NCBI GenBank assembly: GCA_024690505.1
Contig: JAILPA010000110.1
Location: 1-34,618 of the forward strand
DNA length: 34,618 nt
Origin: Prevotella sp.
GTDB taxonomy: Bacteria > Bacteroidota > Bacteroidia > Bacteroidales > Bacteroidaceae
Direction of reading: 5' to 3'
Numbering within the stretch: position 1 is the first letter of the stretch; each line of letters starts with the position of its first letter. The notes below the pieces were generated by a model. That model made no database searches. It was given only the letters and a program-made list of their open reading frames with translations, and was not told the DNA's origin. Below, piece by piece: positions 22,251 to 33,416 of this stretch. A program made the translations under genes and the position numbers.

Positions 22251-24263
22251 TTATTGTTCCTGTTCTTGTCGCTGACTTACCTTTCTCAGATAGTACTCCT
22301 CATGGTAACTTTGACCAGGATAGCGCATAATGGCCTTCAACAAGTTAGCCGAATCAGGGGCGCAGGTCATCACACCGTTCATAAATGAGTGTCCTTGGTC
22401 TGTGGGATGCGTCAAGGGTGTCTGCTCGGTAATCACAATCTCGTTCTGGCGCCACTGGATGGTGAATGGAGCAGTATAGTCTTTCTTGGTGTCGGCAGCA
22501 TAAACGATACTGCGTCCTCCCTGTGTGGACGTGACTTCATAATAGTTGCGGCACTTCTCACCTGTCGGCACACCGTTATTGGTAATATCCTGTAACGTAG
22601 TGCTCATCCAAAGACCTACGAACTTGCTATGGTCGCTCATAATGTCACCGAAGTCGGCAAAGTTTCCTTTTACTCTCATCAAGGCATCCTTAATCTGAAT
22701 AAGTTTGCCAATGTCTGGTGCGCCCTGCACTGGCTTTCCCGTCTCTTGCAGAATCTGAATGATTTCGCTGGTAGTGAGTGTGGGGTCGATGCTCTTCATC
22801 AGTGCTACGGCGCCTGTCACGATCGGTGCTGCAAAACTGGTACCTGCTCCCCAGTCGAGGGGTACATAGTCATTGTAAGGACAAGCACCAAAGATGTTGA
22901 CGCCAGGAGCTGAGATAGTCGACTCCACCACGCCTTGGTTAGGATAATTACCGTAGTTACTGAAATCGGCCTTGCGAAGATTTGTATCGACGGCCGACAC
23001 TTTAATGGAGCGGTCACCACGCTTGCTGGGGTCCAGGGCTGTGAACATCGCCTGGTTGCCGGCAGCCCACACAATAGTTATATTGCGCGCATTTGCCAAG
23101 TCCAAAGCATAGTCCCACACCGCTTCCTCCTCTTTGCGCCACTGTTCACTCAGCTGTAACTGCTCTTCAGGCGACAGGGTCATAATCGGGCTGCCAGGAG
23201 GATAGGCATCGCCTGCAGAAATATTGACCACATCAGCGCCCTGATAGATGGAATAGAGCAGGCCTTGAAGCAAGGTCATCGACGTCATCTGATGTCCAGT
23301 GCTGACAGGCATGAACTTACAGCCAGGCGCAATGCCCGTCGTTCCTCTACGATTGTTCATATTACCTATGGCCGTACAAGCCACCAAAGAGCCATGACGG
23401 AATGGAACCTCATCACATCCCCCTGATGGAGGCGCCACATTGCCCGTACGCCTCGGAACACTGAAAGGCTTCACGACGCGACGACTGTTCAGCTCGTCGT
23501 GCTGAAGGTCGAAATAGCTGTCGACGACGGCAACCACAATACTGCTGTCACCTGTTGTGATTTCCCATGCCTCATAGGCTTGTATGGGTTCAAAGTACCA
23601 CGAATAGTCAGGGTACTGAAAGGCAGGGTCGTTTGGCTTTTGGGCGAAGCTTCCCATGATGCTCTCAGGGAAGATCAGGAACGAAATGTCTGTTATCTGC
23701 TTGGGCAAATTCCTGAGAATGTTCTCACGTTCCGTCTGCGGAACCTGAATCTGGAGGGTCTTCGTCAGAGGGTCGTATGCCAGAATCTTGTAATCATCGC
23801 TTGGATAAAGAGTCTTGAATTCATCAGCCCATTGACGGAACGTGTCATCGTTGGCATCGGAATCGAGTATGACATTCAGGCGGTTGCCAACGATTTGCTG
23901 ACCTGTCTCGTCATCCGTGATGATGTCCTCATCATTGATTTCGGGCAGGAAATTATCACCAGGCTGTGGAAGGTTGGGGCCTGGGTCCTGAATGTCAAGC
24001 GGAAAATTTACGTCATCATCAATCGGAACTCTTACGGGGTCCGGCCCTTCAGGGTTAATGATATTCTCCGGCACGTCGCGGTCGTCCTTGTTCGCCGTTT
24101 TTCTGTTGTCGCATTTCTTGAGTGCATTCAGCAGGAAGATAAGGGCGAAAAGGAGAATGAGGAATGCCAGCAGACGGCCGAACCAGCCTGCTGCTCCCCA
24201 AGGTTTCCAAAATGGCTTGGGCCCGCCATTCGAGTCCTTAGAGCCAAAATAGGTCTTCTTCAT
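22251..24263 (-). CDS. Membrane-tethered S8 (subtilisin-like) serine protease
   Basis: 670 aa. A single N-terminal anchor at about 29-47 (GRLLAFLILLFALIFLLNAL) is followed by a Pro/Asp-rich linker (about 58-120), a prodomain-like region (about 126-205) and the subtilase domain (about 225-510). The catalytic triad is intact: D248 in VVDSYFD, H290 in FRHGSLVA, S476 in GTSFAAPIVTG; the oxyanion Asn is N403 in WAAGNQA. A C-terminal beta-rich domain (about 545-650, FVGLWMSTTL ... APFTIQWRQNEIVITEQ) resembles a lipocalin-like fold. The catalytic part should be periplasmic. The SrfC-like gene ends 3 bp upstream, implying tight co-expression. Confidence 0.93.
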   Translation of the reverse strand: MKKTYFGSKDSNGGPKPFWKPWGAAGWFGRLLAFLILLFALIFLLNALKKCDNRKTANKDDRDVPENIINPEGPDPVRVPIDDDVNFPLDIQDPGPNLPQPGDNFLPEINDEDIITDDETGQQIVGNRLNVILDSDANDDTFRQWADEFKTLYPSDDYKILAYDPLTKTLQIQVPQTERENILRNLPKQITDISFLIFPESIMGSFAQKPNDPAFQYPDYSWYFEPIQAYEAWEITTGDSSIVVAVVDSYFDLQHDELNSRRVVKPFSVPRRTGNVAPPSGGCDEVPFRHGSLVACTAIGNMNNRRGTTGIAPGCKFMPVSTGHQMTSMTLLQGLLYSIYQGADVVNISAGDAYPPGSPIMTLSPEEQLQLSEQWRKEEEAVWDYALDLANARNITIVWAAGNQAMFTALDPSKRGDRSIKVSAVDTNLRKADFSNYGNYPNQGVVESTISAPGVNIFGACPYNDYVPLDWGAGTSFAAPIVTGAVALMKSIDPTLTTSEIIQILQETGKPVQGAPDIGKLIQIKDALMRVKGNFADFGDIMSDHSKFVGLWMSTTLQDITNNGVPTGEKCRNYYEVTSTQGGRSIVYAADTKKDYTAPFTIQWRQNEIVITEQTPLTHPTDQGHSFMNGVMTCAPDSANLLKAIMRYPGQSYHEEYYLRKVSQRQEQEQ

Positions 24264-24266
24264 AGT

Positions 24267-27140
24267 TTATGCAATAGTGTTAATGATTTCGGATAATTGA
24301 CGGTTGGCCTCCTTGTCGTACTCAGGCACATCCAAGTGAGCTATGAACGACACATAAATATATTCCAGCCATGTATAGTAGTTGTTCTCGAACGACAGGG
24401 TCATTGCCTTGGGATTATCGGTCAAGTCATCAAACAGGGCTGTCAATTCGCTCTCCTCGAAATGCGACTTCCTGTCCTTGTCGATATATTCATAGACAGG
24501 CAGCTGATACTGCTCCACCACTTTTCGTGCATTCTGACGGTCGGCATCGGTTAACAGCGCATATCCCAAATCAGTGACATAACTGTTGATGGTGCTGGCC
24601 ATGATGTCGGCCACCAGGCTTTCGTTGATGGCTTTCACGGCAATCACGTTCACGTGTTCAGCAATAGCTTCTGCCATCAAATCATTCAATTTCAAGTAGT
24701 TGCTGGTGTCGGTAATACCATCGAGCAGAGTAGACATCACAACGCTGTCGAACCGCTGGTTTGCCAGAATCTGATTCATAAACTCCACCGACTTGATATT
24801 CTTCTGCCACATAGCAAAGACACGGTCGGCAATGACACACGAGTTCAGTTTCTTCTTGAAGGTCTTCGAGAACAGCTGCTTGTAGTCAACGCCACGACCG
24901 GCAAGATACTTCTCAGCTTCTTCCTGTTTCCGGAAGCCATAGAACAACTGCAGACGATTCCAGCAATCATCAAAGGTCTCGCAGCCGTCAAAGTTGCGAC
25001 AGTGTTTCAATACAATCTCGTAGTCTGAGAAGTTGTTGTTCTTCTCGCCCAGTTCACCATTATTAATTAATTGGTGTACAATTTGCAGGCAGGATGTCTC
25101 GGAGATCTGCAGGGCTTGCAGCAAATGGCCGAAGAAATAGTTATCCTCATTACATGTAAAGTCCATCTCGCGGATGATGGCGTTAGCCTTGCGGATGTTC
25201 TCCTGCAATATCTCATCTGTATCTTCCGACACATGATACTGCTCCAGCACATCAAGCACCTTCGTACGTGTCTCGTCCAATTGTTGTGCAAACTGGGCGT
25301 CACGTGCCTTTGACAGACAGTCAGCCACAACAGAAAGGTTTTCAATGATATAGAGTGCGCCGTCATTGTTAATTGTGGTTGCCACATCCCACGACTTGGC
25401 GGGATTTTCAAAGAACATGCGCACCTCCTTGCTCTCTATGAACGAGCGACGCAGCGTGTCGTAGAACGGCTTTGGGATAGTGAGTTTCTGCTCTCTCCCC
25501 TCGGTAGCAAATCCGAAATAGAGCTTGCTGGTCTTCTCGCCTGAATACTTGAAATCGCGAAGCAGATAACTATTCTTGAAGAATTCGCCTGTCTGAGTCC
25601 AGTTCTTCACCCATTCTACACCATCGGCATTGAAACACTCGCCATAGAGCACCTTCTGGAAACGTGCAAACCAACGGCCGTCTATAGCTTCTCGTTCATT
25701 GGCTGCAGCATTTTGGTCTTCCTGCATGTCGACGTTGAACTTAGTGCCCACATAGAACAGAGGTGATATGCCGCTGCAAATCTGCAATGTGCGCTGTCGC
25801 TCACCGGGAGTCTTGCCAACGTATGTATTCACCCATTTGTTCAAGGTGCTGAAGAGATCGGTCACATCGTTCTGTGCATAATCCTGACAGAAGAGCAACA
25901 CGTTCACCACCCTCGACTCACTATATTTATTAAACAGATAAGCGACCTTACCACGCAGCAATACTGTTGTAAGAATCTTTCCCTCCTCAAGTGTGGTAAC
26001 AGATTCTTTCTTACGTGAGCGTGCACCAGGGAAGTCAAGTAAGTCAGTACTCTTCAATATAGCTTTCTGCACTGGTGTGTGAGTGATGCTTTGTGCCGAG
26101 GCAGGATCGGTAATCATCTCGAAGTCATAGGTCGAGCTGCTCTCCAAGAAGTCCTTCTCTATCTTGAACACCACTTCAGCGCAGATGGCACTCATCTCAC
26201 TTTTTTGCAAGTTTTCAACTTTAGTGTAGTTGTCACCGTTACGCAAGTAAGCTTCGGTATAACGAGGCTGCGAGTTGTCAGCCAGGCCGTTAAGGCACTG
26301 GACACTCATTATGGTGTTTTCGTTGACCCCATGGTGGAGCACTGCCTCAACAGGAAGATAGACCTCGCTGGCAAAGTTCAGTTTGCGCATTATCTGAAGT
26401 AGCCGTACGAAGAGTTGTGACAGATGGCTCTCGTTGCTCCACAAATGAGAGAAGATGGCGGGATAATCCGACACGGGAACCTTCCTGATAATAAGCGCGA
26501 TACGCTCAAAGAAGTTCGAGTCTTTACTGTAAAACGCCTGTGCGTTGTTAATGTATTTACGGAAATAATCCTTCATGTCAAACACGTCGTCCTCGGTCAT
26601 CGGTGAAGTTGCCTGTTCAGGCATGTTCTTGTATTTCTCGTATAGATTGTCGGCCAGCTCGTTGATTTCTGAACCACTTGGCACGGTATAATCACCCAGG
26701 TCATTGAAATAACCATCGCACAGTACCAATGTGATATCAGCAACCGACAGTGCTTTCATCATAATGGGGAAGCGCTCGCTGAAGCGGTCGGCATTGCGCT
26801 TGAACGATGAGAAGCGTGTTACCACACCCGTTGCCTCTGTATTATTGGTGATGGGGTTCATCTCATTGATGAAGTTATACGACTTGCCATCAATTGTCAC
26901 GAGGAACGGCTGTCCGTCCTTTTGCAAGATATTGCTCATCAGGTACGACTTTCCAGCCTGGCTCTTGCCGTATGCAGCAATGGCAGGGTTCTCCTTCTCG
27001 GCCAGTGCCAGTTTGCGCAATTTGCGGCGTTCCTCTACTAACTGCATGAATCGCTGCTCATAGTGCTCTGGCTTGTTGCGCTTAATCCAGGACAGTGCGT
27101 CATTGATGACATTGATTTGAAGTTCTATTTTCTGTATCAT
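24267..27140 (-). CDS. SrfC-like large P-loop GTPase (putative virulence factor family)
   Basis: 957 aa, cytosolic, no TM. G1/Walker A is AAYGKSQAGKSYLMSN with GKSQAGKS at 58-65. A switch-I Thr lies in NNTEATGVVTRF (99-110), G3 is DFPG (369-372) in LLDFPGARSRK, and a G4-like TKFNVD is at 466-471. The long helical remainder fits a dynamin-like or septin-like layout. The pairing with SrfB directly upstream and the P-loop followed by TEATGVVTR match my memory of the SrfC family (COG4458), named after a Salmonella SsrB-regulated gene; its biochemical role is not settled. It starts 60 bp after srfB and ends 3 bp before the protease gene. Confidence 0.82.
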   Translation of the reverse strand: MIQKIELQINVINDALSWIKRNKPEHYEQRFMQLVEERRKLRKLALAEKENPAIAAYGKSQAGKSYLMSNILQKDGQPFLVTIDGKSYNFINEMNPITNNTEATGVVTRFSSFKRNADRFSERFPIMMKALSVADITLVLCDGYFNDLGDYTVPSGSEINELADNLYEKYKNMPEQATSPMTEDDVFDMKDYFRKYINNAQAFYSKDSNFFERIALIIRKVPVSDYPAIFSHLWSNESHLSQLFVRLLQIMRKLNFASEVYLPVEAVLHHGVNENTIMSVQCLNGLADNSQPRYTEAYLRNGDNYTKVENLQKSEMSAICAEVVFKIEKDFLESSSTYDFEMITDPASAQSITHTPVQKAILKSTDLLDFPGARSRKKESVTTLEEGKILTTVLLRGKVAYLFNKYSESRVVNVLLFCQDYAQNDVTDLFSTLNKWVNTYVGKTPGERQRTLQICSGISPLFYVGTKFNVDMQEDQNAAANEREAIDGRWFARFQKVLYGECFNADGVEWVKNWTQTGEFFKNSYLLRDFKYSGEKTSKLYFGFATEGREQKLTIPKPFYDTLRRSFIESKEVRMFFENPAKSWDVATTINNDGALYIIENLSVVADCLSKARDAQFAQQLDETRTKVLDVLEQYHVSEDTDEILQENIRKANAIIREMDFTCNEDNYFFGHLLQALQISETSCLQIVHQLINNGELGEKNNNFSDYEIVLKHCRNFDGCETFDDCWNRLQLFYGFRKQEEAEKYLAGRGVDYKQLFSKTFKKKLNSCVIADRVFAMWQKNIKSVEFMNQILANQRFDSVVMSTLLDGITDTSNYLKLNDLMAEAIAEHVNVIAVKAINESLVADIMASTINSYVTDLGYALLTDADRQNARKVVEQYQLPVYEYIDKDRKSHFEESELTALFDDLTDNPKAMTLSFENNYYTWLEYIYVSFIAHLDVPEYDKEANRQLSEIINTIA

Positions 27141-27200
27141 GGGGGTATGTTTGATAATATGGGTATTGTCGTTATTTGGTAGGCTGTAGGAAAAGAGATT

Positions 27201-30200
27201 CTATTTCACCGAGAGTCCGAACTCGCCCTTGTCGAGCCAGTACTTGCCATCATCCGAGATGCTCTGCTGCACCAGTTCGATGGCGCTCTTGGGCAGGGTG
27301 TTACCCTGGTCGTCCATCACCTCGTCAACTTCCAGTTCCTCACGGTTCTCATGGTAGTTACGCGTCAGTGTAACACGCAGTGAGTGGTTTCCCGTTGTGT
27401 TATAGACTGCATAGAGGGGCCGCGCCTGATACAGTGGCGAGTCGAGCTGCTTGCAGCCGATGAACGACGGGAAGACGACGAACTGCACCGTGGCCGAGCT
27501 CTTCGTCGGCGACAGGAAGCTCTCGGGCACCTGTTGGCGGCTTGTGTTGTAGCTGCCAAGATAGCGGGCCGTGGACTTCATGTCGCGTATCATGCGGCTA
27601 AAGTCAATGCTGAGCCCGTTGAATCCCATACTACTGGCCAGATGGCCTACCATGGCACCAACGGCCACCACCGACTTCTGGTCGTAGAAGTATCCCAGTC
27701 CGTCGGCAAAGGGGAACCAGGTGCCCACGCGGTAGTCGTTCAGGCGTATGAGTCTGTCGGGCGAGACGGGAATGTACTTGATAAAGAGTTCGGTGATGGG
27801 GTCGAGTGACGATGGCCGTCCGGCCAGCACTATCACGTCGCACTTATAGGCATAAAGCACTACCGACAATTGCTTCATCAGTGGCTCGAGCGAGTTCTTC
27901 ACTACGTTTGCCACCTCCTGTGGGTCGAAGCGCCATGACAGCTCCTTGAAGTTGAATCCGAAATGTTTCCTGAAGTGTTCCAGCAGATAGTCGGCCGGTT
28001 CCAGTTCATTGAACAGCTCGTTGTAAGTGTACACACGCGATGGACGGTGTGTCCTCAGCAGCTCCATGAACTTCTGGGCGATGGGCACGGAAATCTGCGT
28101 GTTGAAATCCACGCGACATCGGCGATCGCGATAGCTCATCATGTTGCTGTTGAAGCCGAAGAAGTCGCGCAGCAGAATCAGAGCGAAGCCTCTTACCAGG
28201 ATAGCCCGTCTGTCAGCATCCACCTCGTCCACGATGTTCTCAATCTTTCCCCGGTATACATCGTTACCTTCCAAGCAGGGCAGACTCTTCAGTTCCTCAT
28301 TGCTCATGGCCGAGAGCCTTGCGTACAGGGCACCCAGGATATTTCCCATGTTGGGCATACCATGATCCGTTCCCTCTATCACAAGATTCTGGATAATATT
28401 GCGCAGGATGTCGTCGCCTGCCAGATAGAAGCTGTCCCAATAGAGCGGAATTGGCGTCAGGAGGCTGCTTCCCTTTCCCCTGCACTGGTACGAGCAAATC
28501 ATCAAGTCGGTTGTGCCGGCACCGATATCAATGGTGCCTATGGTGAGGCTGTTGCCTTCATAGCCCTCCTCCTTCTCCTCGGGGCGTACATGTCCCTTCA
28601 GTTCAAAGAACTTGTGAATCTGACCGCTATAGCGCTCTGCTATCTCTGCATACAAGTACACCAGTTGGCAGCATGAAGCCTCGTCGAAGCTCCACATGCG
28701 ACCCTTTGCGTCAGTGTCGTCTTCCTTCACGCGCAGCGACTCAGACGATGGTATCACCACCGGATTGCCAAACTCCTGCATGATCCGCTTCATGGCATCA
28801 ATGGCATCCTCGGCACACTGGCGCAGTTTTATCTGTTCTTTCACGGGCATGGCCGTAGGACATGTGAGGATGACGTTGCGCAGCTGTCGCCGGCAGTCCA
28901 TATTGCCGTGTTTGTTGCGGAACTTGATAGAGTTAATCTGGGCATGAGCCTGCTGCAGGATCTCAATGAGCACAAATGTCATCAGAGACGAGCGGGAATA
29001 GCTGTTGCCTGAGCTCATCGCTCCCGCACCTTCTGCTCCCACGTAGTTGCCGTCATGGTCGAAGAGGTCGGTCAGGCCTGGTATGTAGACATTTTCCGAA
29101 AGTTTCACGCCATAGGCATCGTCAACCGAGGTCAGGAACTCCCACTTGCCATCGTAGGGTTTCAAATCCCACAGGTAGCGCTTGGGGCTGCTGTAGTTGG
29201 TGGTACGCTCCGACAAGCCGTCTTCATCGAGCGACCTGTACACCAACTGCTTGGCCTCGTCGCCTACACGCACCAGTGAATGCCACACGAAGGTGTCGTC
29301 TTCCAGCACAATGTCGTTGCCGAAGTCTGCCTTGCGGAAGGCCAACCTCATGTCGAACGATTTCTGGTAGGTCTTCGAGGGGTCGCTCATGTTGCGCAGC
29401 TCTAGCATCATGGCCTTGGTGAAGTCGCCTTCCTCGAACAGCACACCACAGGTGCGCGAGTTACCGATGTCGAGCACCAGGTCAACGTCGAGCACCTTCC
29501 GCTGACTATTATGCAACGTCACCTCGGGAGCAGCGCCGCAAAGGCGGATGAAATTAACCAGATAGGTGTAGAAACCAATATATTTGTGCGATGCGTTCCT
29601 GTCCTGAAGTCCCAGGAGCGACGAGATATAGTCGGAGAATGCCGAGAAATAGGGGCTGGTAGACATGAAAGTGAACATCTGGTCGGCCCTGTTACTGAGT
29701 GCATACACCTTCTCTTCGCCCTCGTCGTCGAAGAAATAGGGACGCTTATAGTGTGTCACGACATCGTCGCCCTCTCCAAACTCAATGGTGTTGCTCACCT
29801 CGGCCAGGGGGTCGCTGTCGCCCAGCATGGTGTCGAAGGCCCAGAGGAACTTGTAGCGGTCAAGGTCTTTCCTGCTCCCCTGCCCTATCCGCTCAATCTT
29901 CACGCGGCACCACGTCAGCGGGTCGCAACTGGTAGTGCCATCTATTTCCTTCTCGAACATAGGCATGGGAAGCCATTTGCCTAGCAACATCTCGAAGGCA
30001 GAAGTCAGTTCGCCTGTCTTTTGCGACTTGAGCCGGTAGCTGCCCAGTGAATTAACGTTGAAAATCTCAGGGTCACCATCTCTGTATGTAGTGAATAGTG
30101 TCGTCGACTCATCCTTGCGCAGCTTCATCATGCCTGCCTCATCAAGCTCTTCGCGGCCGTTGGGCTGCAGCTCCGTCTTCTGACTGTCACGCAGTTCGGT

Positions 30201-30395
30201 GAGGGGGATGTAGACAGCTTCGTTGTTCTCGTAATAAAGCAGGTCGAAGATCAGTTCGTCTGTAATGACGTCGGTCGATTCACAGAACGAATACTTCAGG
30301 GTCTTCCCGTTTTGGAAAGCCAGCTGCTCGGTGGGGTTGAATTCTTTTTCAGTGCTGATGAACTGAATTCCACTGTTGGCAATGAGATGTTCCAT
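27201..30395 (-). CDS. srfB: SrfB-family actin/Hsp70-like ATPase
   Basis: 1064 aa, cytosolic, close to the usual size of about 1000 for SrfB (COG4457). Residues 1-300 form an N-terminal region unique to the family. The sugar-kinase/Hsp70/actin fold follows: phosphate-1 loop DIGNSRTCG (309-317), phosphate-2 loop DIGAGTTDLM (623-632), and adenosine loop VIVLAGRPSSL (854-864). The C-terminal 150 residues are beta-rich. Conservation of all three loops suggests nucleotide binding and perhaps polymerisation or chaperone-like cycling. It is the first gene of the operon, 71 bp from a perfect promoter -7 box. No SrfA-like gene was recognised in the window. Confidence 0.9.
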   Translation of the reverse strand: MEHLIANSGIQFISTEKEFNPTEQLAFQNGKTLKYSFCESTDVITDELIFDLLYYENNEAVYIPLTELRDSQKTELQPNGREELDEAGMMKLRKDESTTLFTTYRDGDPEIFNVNSLGSYRLKSQKTGELTSAFEMLLGKWLPMPMFEKEIDGTTSCDPLTWCRVKIERIGQGSRKDLDRYKFLWAFDTMLGDSDPLAEVSNTIEFGEGDDVVTHYKRPYFFDDEGEEKVYALSNRADQMFTFMSTSPYFSAFSDYISSLLGLQDRNASHKYIGFYTYLVNFIRLCGAAPEVTLHNSQRKVLDVDLVLDIGNSRTCGVLFEEGDFTKAMMLELRNMSDPSKTYQKSFDMRLAFRKADFGNDIVLEDDTFVWHSLVRVGDEAKQLVYRSLDEDGLSERTTNYSSPKRYLWDLKPYDGKWEFLTSVDDAYGVKLSENVYIPGLTDLFDHDGNYVGAEGAGAMSSGNSYSRSSLMTFVLIEILQQAHAQINSIKFRNKHGNMDCRRQLRNVILTCPTAMPVKEQIKLRQCAEDAIDAMKRIMQEFGNPVVIPSSESLRVKEDDTDAKGRMWSFDEASCCQLVYLYAEIAERYSGQIHKFFELKGHVRPEEKEEGYEGNSLTIGTIDIGAGTTDLMICSYQCRGKGSSLLTPIPLYWDSFYLAGDDILRNIIQNLVIEGTDHGMPNMGNILGALYARLSAMSNEELKSLPCLEGNDVYRGKIENIVDEVDADRRAILVRGFALILLRDFFGFNSNMMSYRDRRCRVDFNTQISVPIAQKFMELLRTHRPSRVYTYNELFNELEPADYLLEHFRKHFGFNFKELSWRFDPQEVANVVKNSLEPLMKQLSVVLYAYKCDVIVLAGRPSSLDPITELFIKYIPVSPDRLIRLNDYRVGTWFPFADGLGYFYDQKSVVAVGAMVGHLASSMGFNGLSIDFSRMIRDMKSTARYLGSYNTSRQQVPESFLSPTKSSATVQFVVFPSFIGCKQLDSPLYQARPLYAVYNTTGNHSLRVTLTRNYHENREELEVDEVMDDQGNTLPKSAIELVQQSISDDGKYWLDKGEFGLSVK

Positions 30396-30424
30396 CGTTT
30401 ATATTGTTATTAGGTTTTTATTAT

Positions 30425-30463
30425 AATTAAATCATGGTCATCACCCATTGGGGTGATTTAATT
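30425..30463. promoter_or_regulatory. Inverted repeats in the srfB leader
   Basis: AATTAAATCA (30425-30434) pairs perfectly with TGATTTAATT (30454-30463), and within it ATCACCC (30440-30446) pairs with GGGTGAT (30451-30457). The two pairings overlap at 30454-30457 and exclude each other. The element begins at about the predicted transcript start and lies 30 bp before the srfB ATG, so it could be an operator or an RNA switch. Confidence 0.5.
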
Positions 30464-30465
30464 TG

Positions 30466-30497
30466 CAAATGTACTACTTTTTTCCTAAGCGTGCAAA
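30466..30497 (-). promoter_or_regulatory. Canonical promoter of the srfB operon
   Basis: Minus strand: -33 TTTG (30494-30497), a 20-bp spacer, and -7 TACATTTG (30466-30473), a perfect match to the Bacteroidetes housekeeping sigma consensus. None of the gaps between the following genes down to coaBC shows a comparable TAnnTTTG box, so this may drive a transcript of about 21 kb. Confidence 0.85.
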
Positions 30498-30581
30498 TTT
30501 TTCACCTTTTTTATTATCTCAGCTTTAGCATTTGAGAGAAACTTCAGTCTGTAGCATAAAGGCTCAAGTGACCTCAAAAGT

Positions 30582-30667
30582 GGTTCAGGGCAGCTGAACC
30601 ATTAGTTCAGCGGCCTTGAACTTTTAGTTCAGCGGCCCCGAACTAATAGTTTCAGACGGCTTGAAAC
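30582..30667. repeat. 22-bp tandem array A (four mini-hairpins)
   Basis: Hairpins start exactly 22 bp apart at 30583, 30605, 30627 and 30649. Units 1-3 are 17 nt of the form GTTCA-x7-TGAAC (GTTCAGCGGCCTTGAAC, for example), each followed by 5 A/T-rich bases (CATTA, TTTTA, TAATA). The last is GTTTCA...TGAAAC. The spacers are far too short for CRISPR. It lies 39 bp past the stop of the HExxH gene and 85 bp upstream of the srfB -33 box. Confidence 0.9.
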
Positions 30668-30705
30668 TCCTTGGAGTACGTTTTGAAAAATTTGGGGACT
30701 GTACT

Positions 30706-33288
<2,583 letters not shown>

Positions 33289-33302
33289 AACGGCATTTAT
33301 AG

Positions 33303-33333
33303 GGATTTTCCCCCACCACTTTAGGGAAAATCC
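33303..33333 (+). terminator. Hairpin after ligA overlapping the next promoter
   Basis: GGATTTTCCC (33303-33312) and GGGAAAATCC (33324-33333) form a perfect 10-bp stem with an 11-nt loop, 14 bp past the ligA stop. No strong T-run follows, and the -33 box of the next promoter begins at 33334. Confidence 0.55.
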
Positions 33334-33365
33334 TTTGCCCCAGTGCGAAAAAAGCCGTTACTTTG
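33334..33365 (+). promoter_or_regulatory. Promoter of the Gly-rich protein gene
   Basis: -33 TTTG (33334-33337), a 20-bp spacer, and -7 TTACTTTG (33358-33365), the same -7 variant as the galM promoter. The leader is about 45 nt to the ATG at 33417. Confidence 0.7.
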
Positions 33366-33416
33366 CAGCGAGAAAAAGAAAAAACAGAAAGTCGAACCCA
33401 TAAAAACGTTACAACT

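Larger units (their letters stand above)
30396..30705. other. 310-bp gap between srfB and the HExxH gene
   Basis: Contents: srfB leader with inverted repeats (30425-30463), srfB promoter (30466-30497), about 85 bp without visible structure, and the four-unit 22-bp hairpin array (30582-30667) that lies downstream of the HExxH gene. No gene is seen. Confidence 0.75.

Noticed and set aside
23499..24296. Plus-strand 265-codon open frame
   Set aside because: Antisense to the S8 protease gene; no domain.
27963..28676. Plus-strand 237-codon open frame
   Set aside because: Antisense to srfB within its ATPase fold; no domain.
12292..30395. Type VI secretion or phage-tail-like (eCIS) cluster
   Set aside because: No sheath, tube, baseplate, VgrG/PAAR or ClpV-type protein was seen. 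Two GTPases and SrfB do not fit these systems.
30582..30667. CRISPR-like array
   Set aside because: Repeats are 17 nt, spacers only 5 nt and A/T-rich; there are no cas genes.
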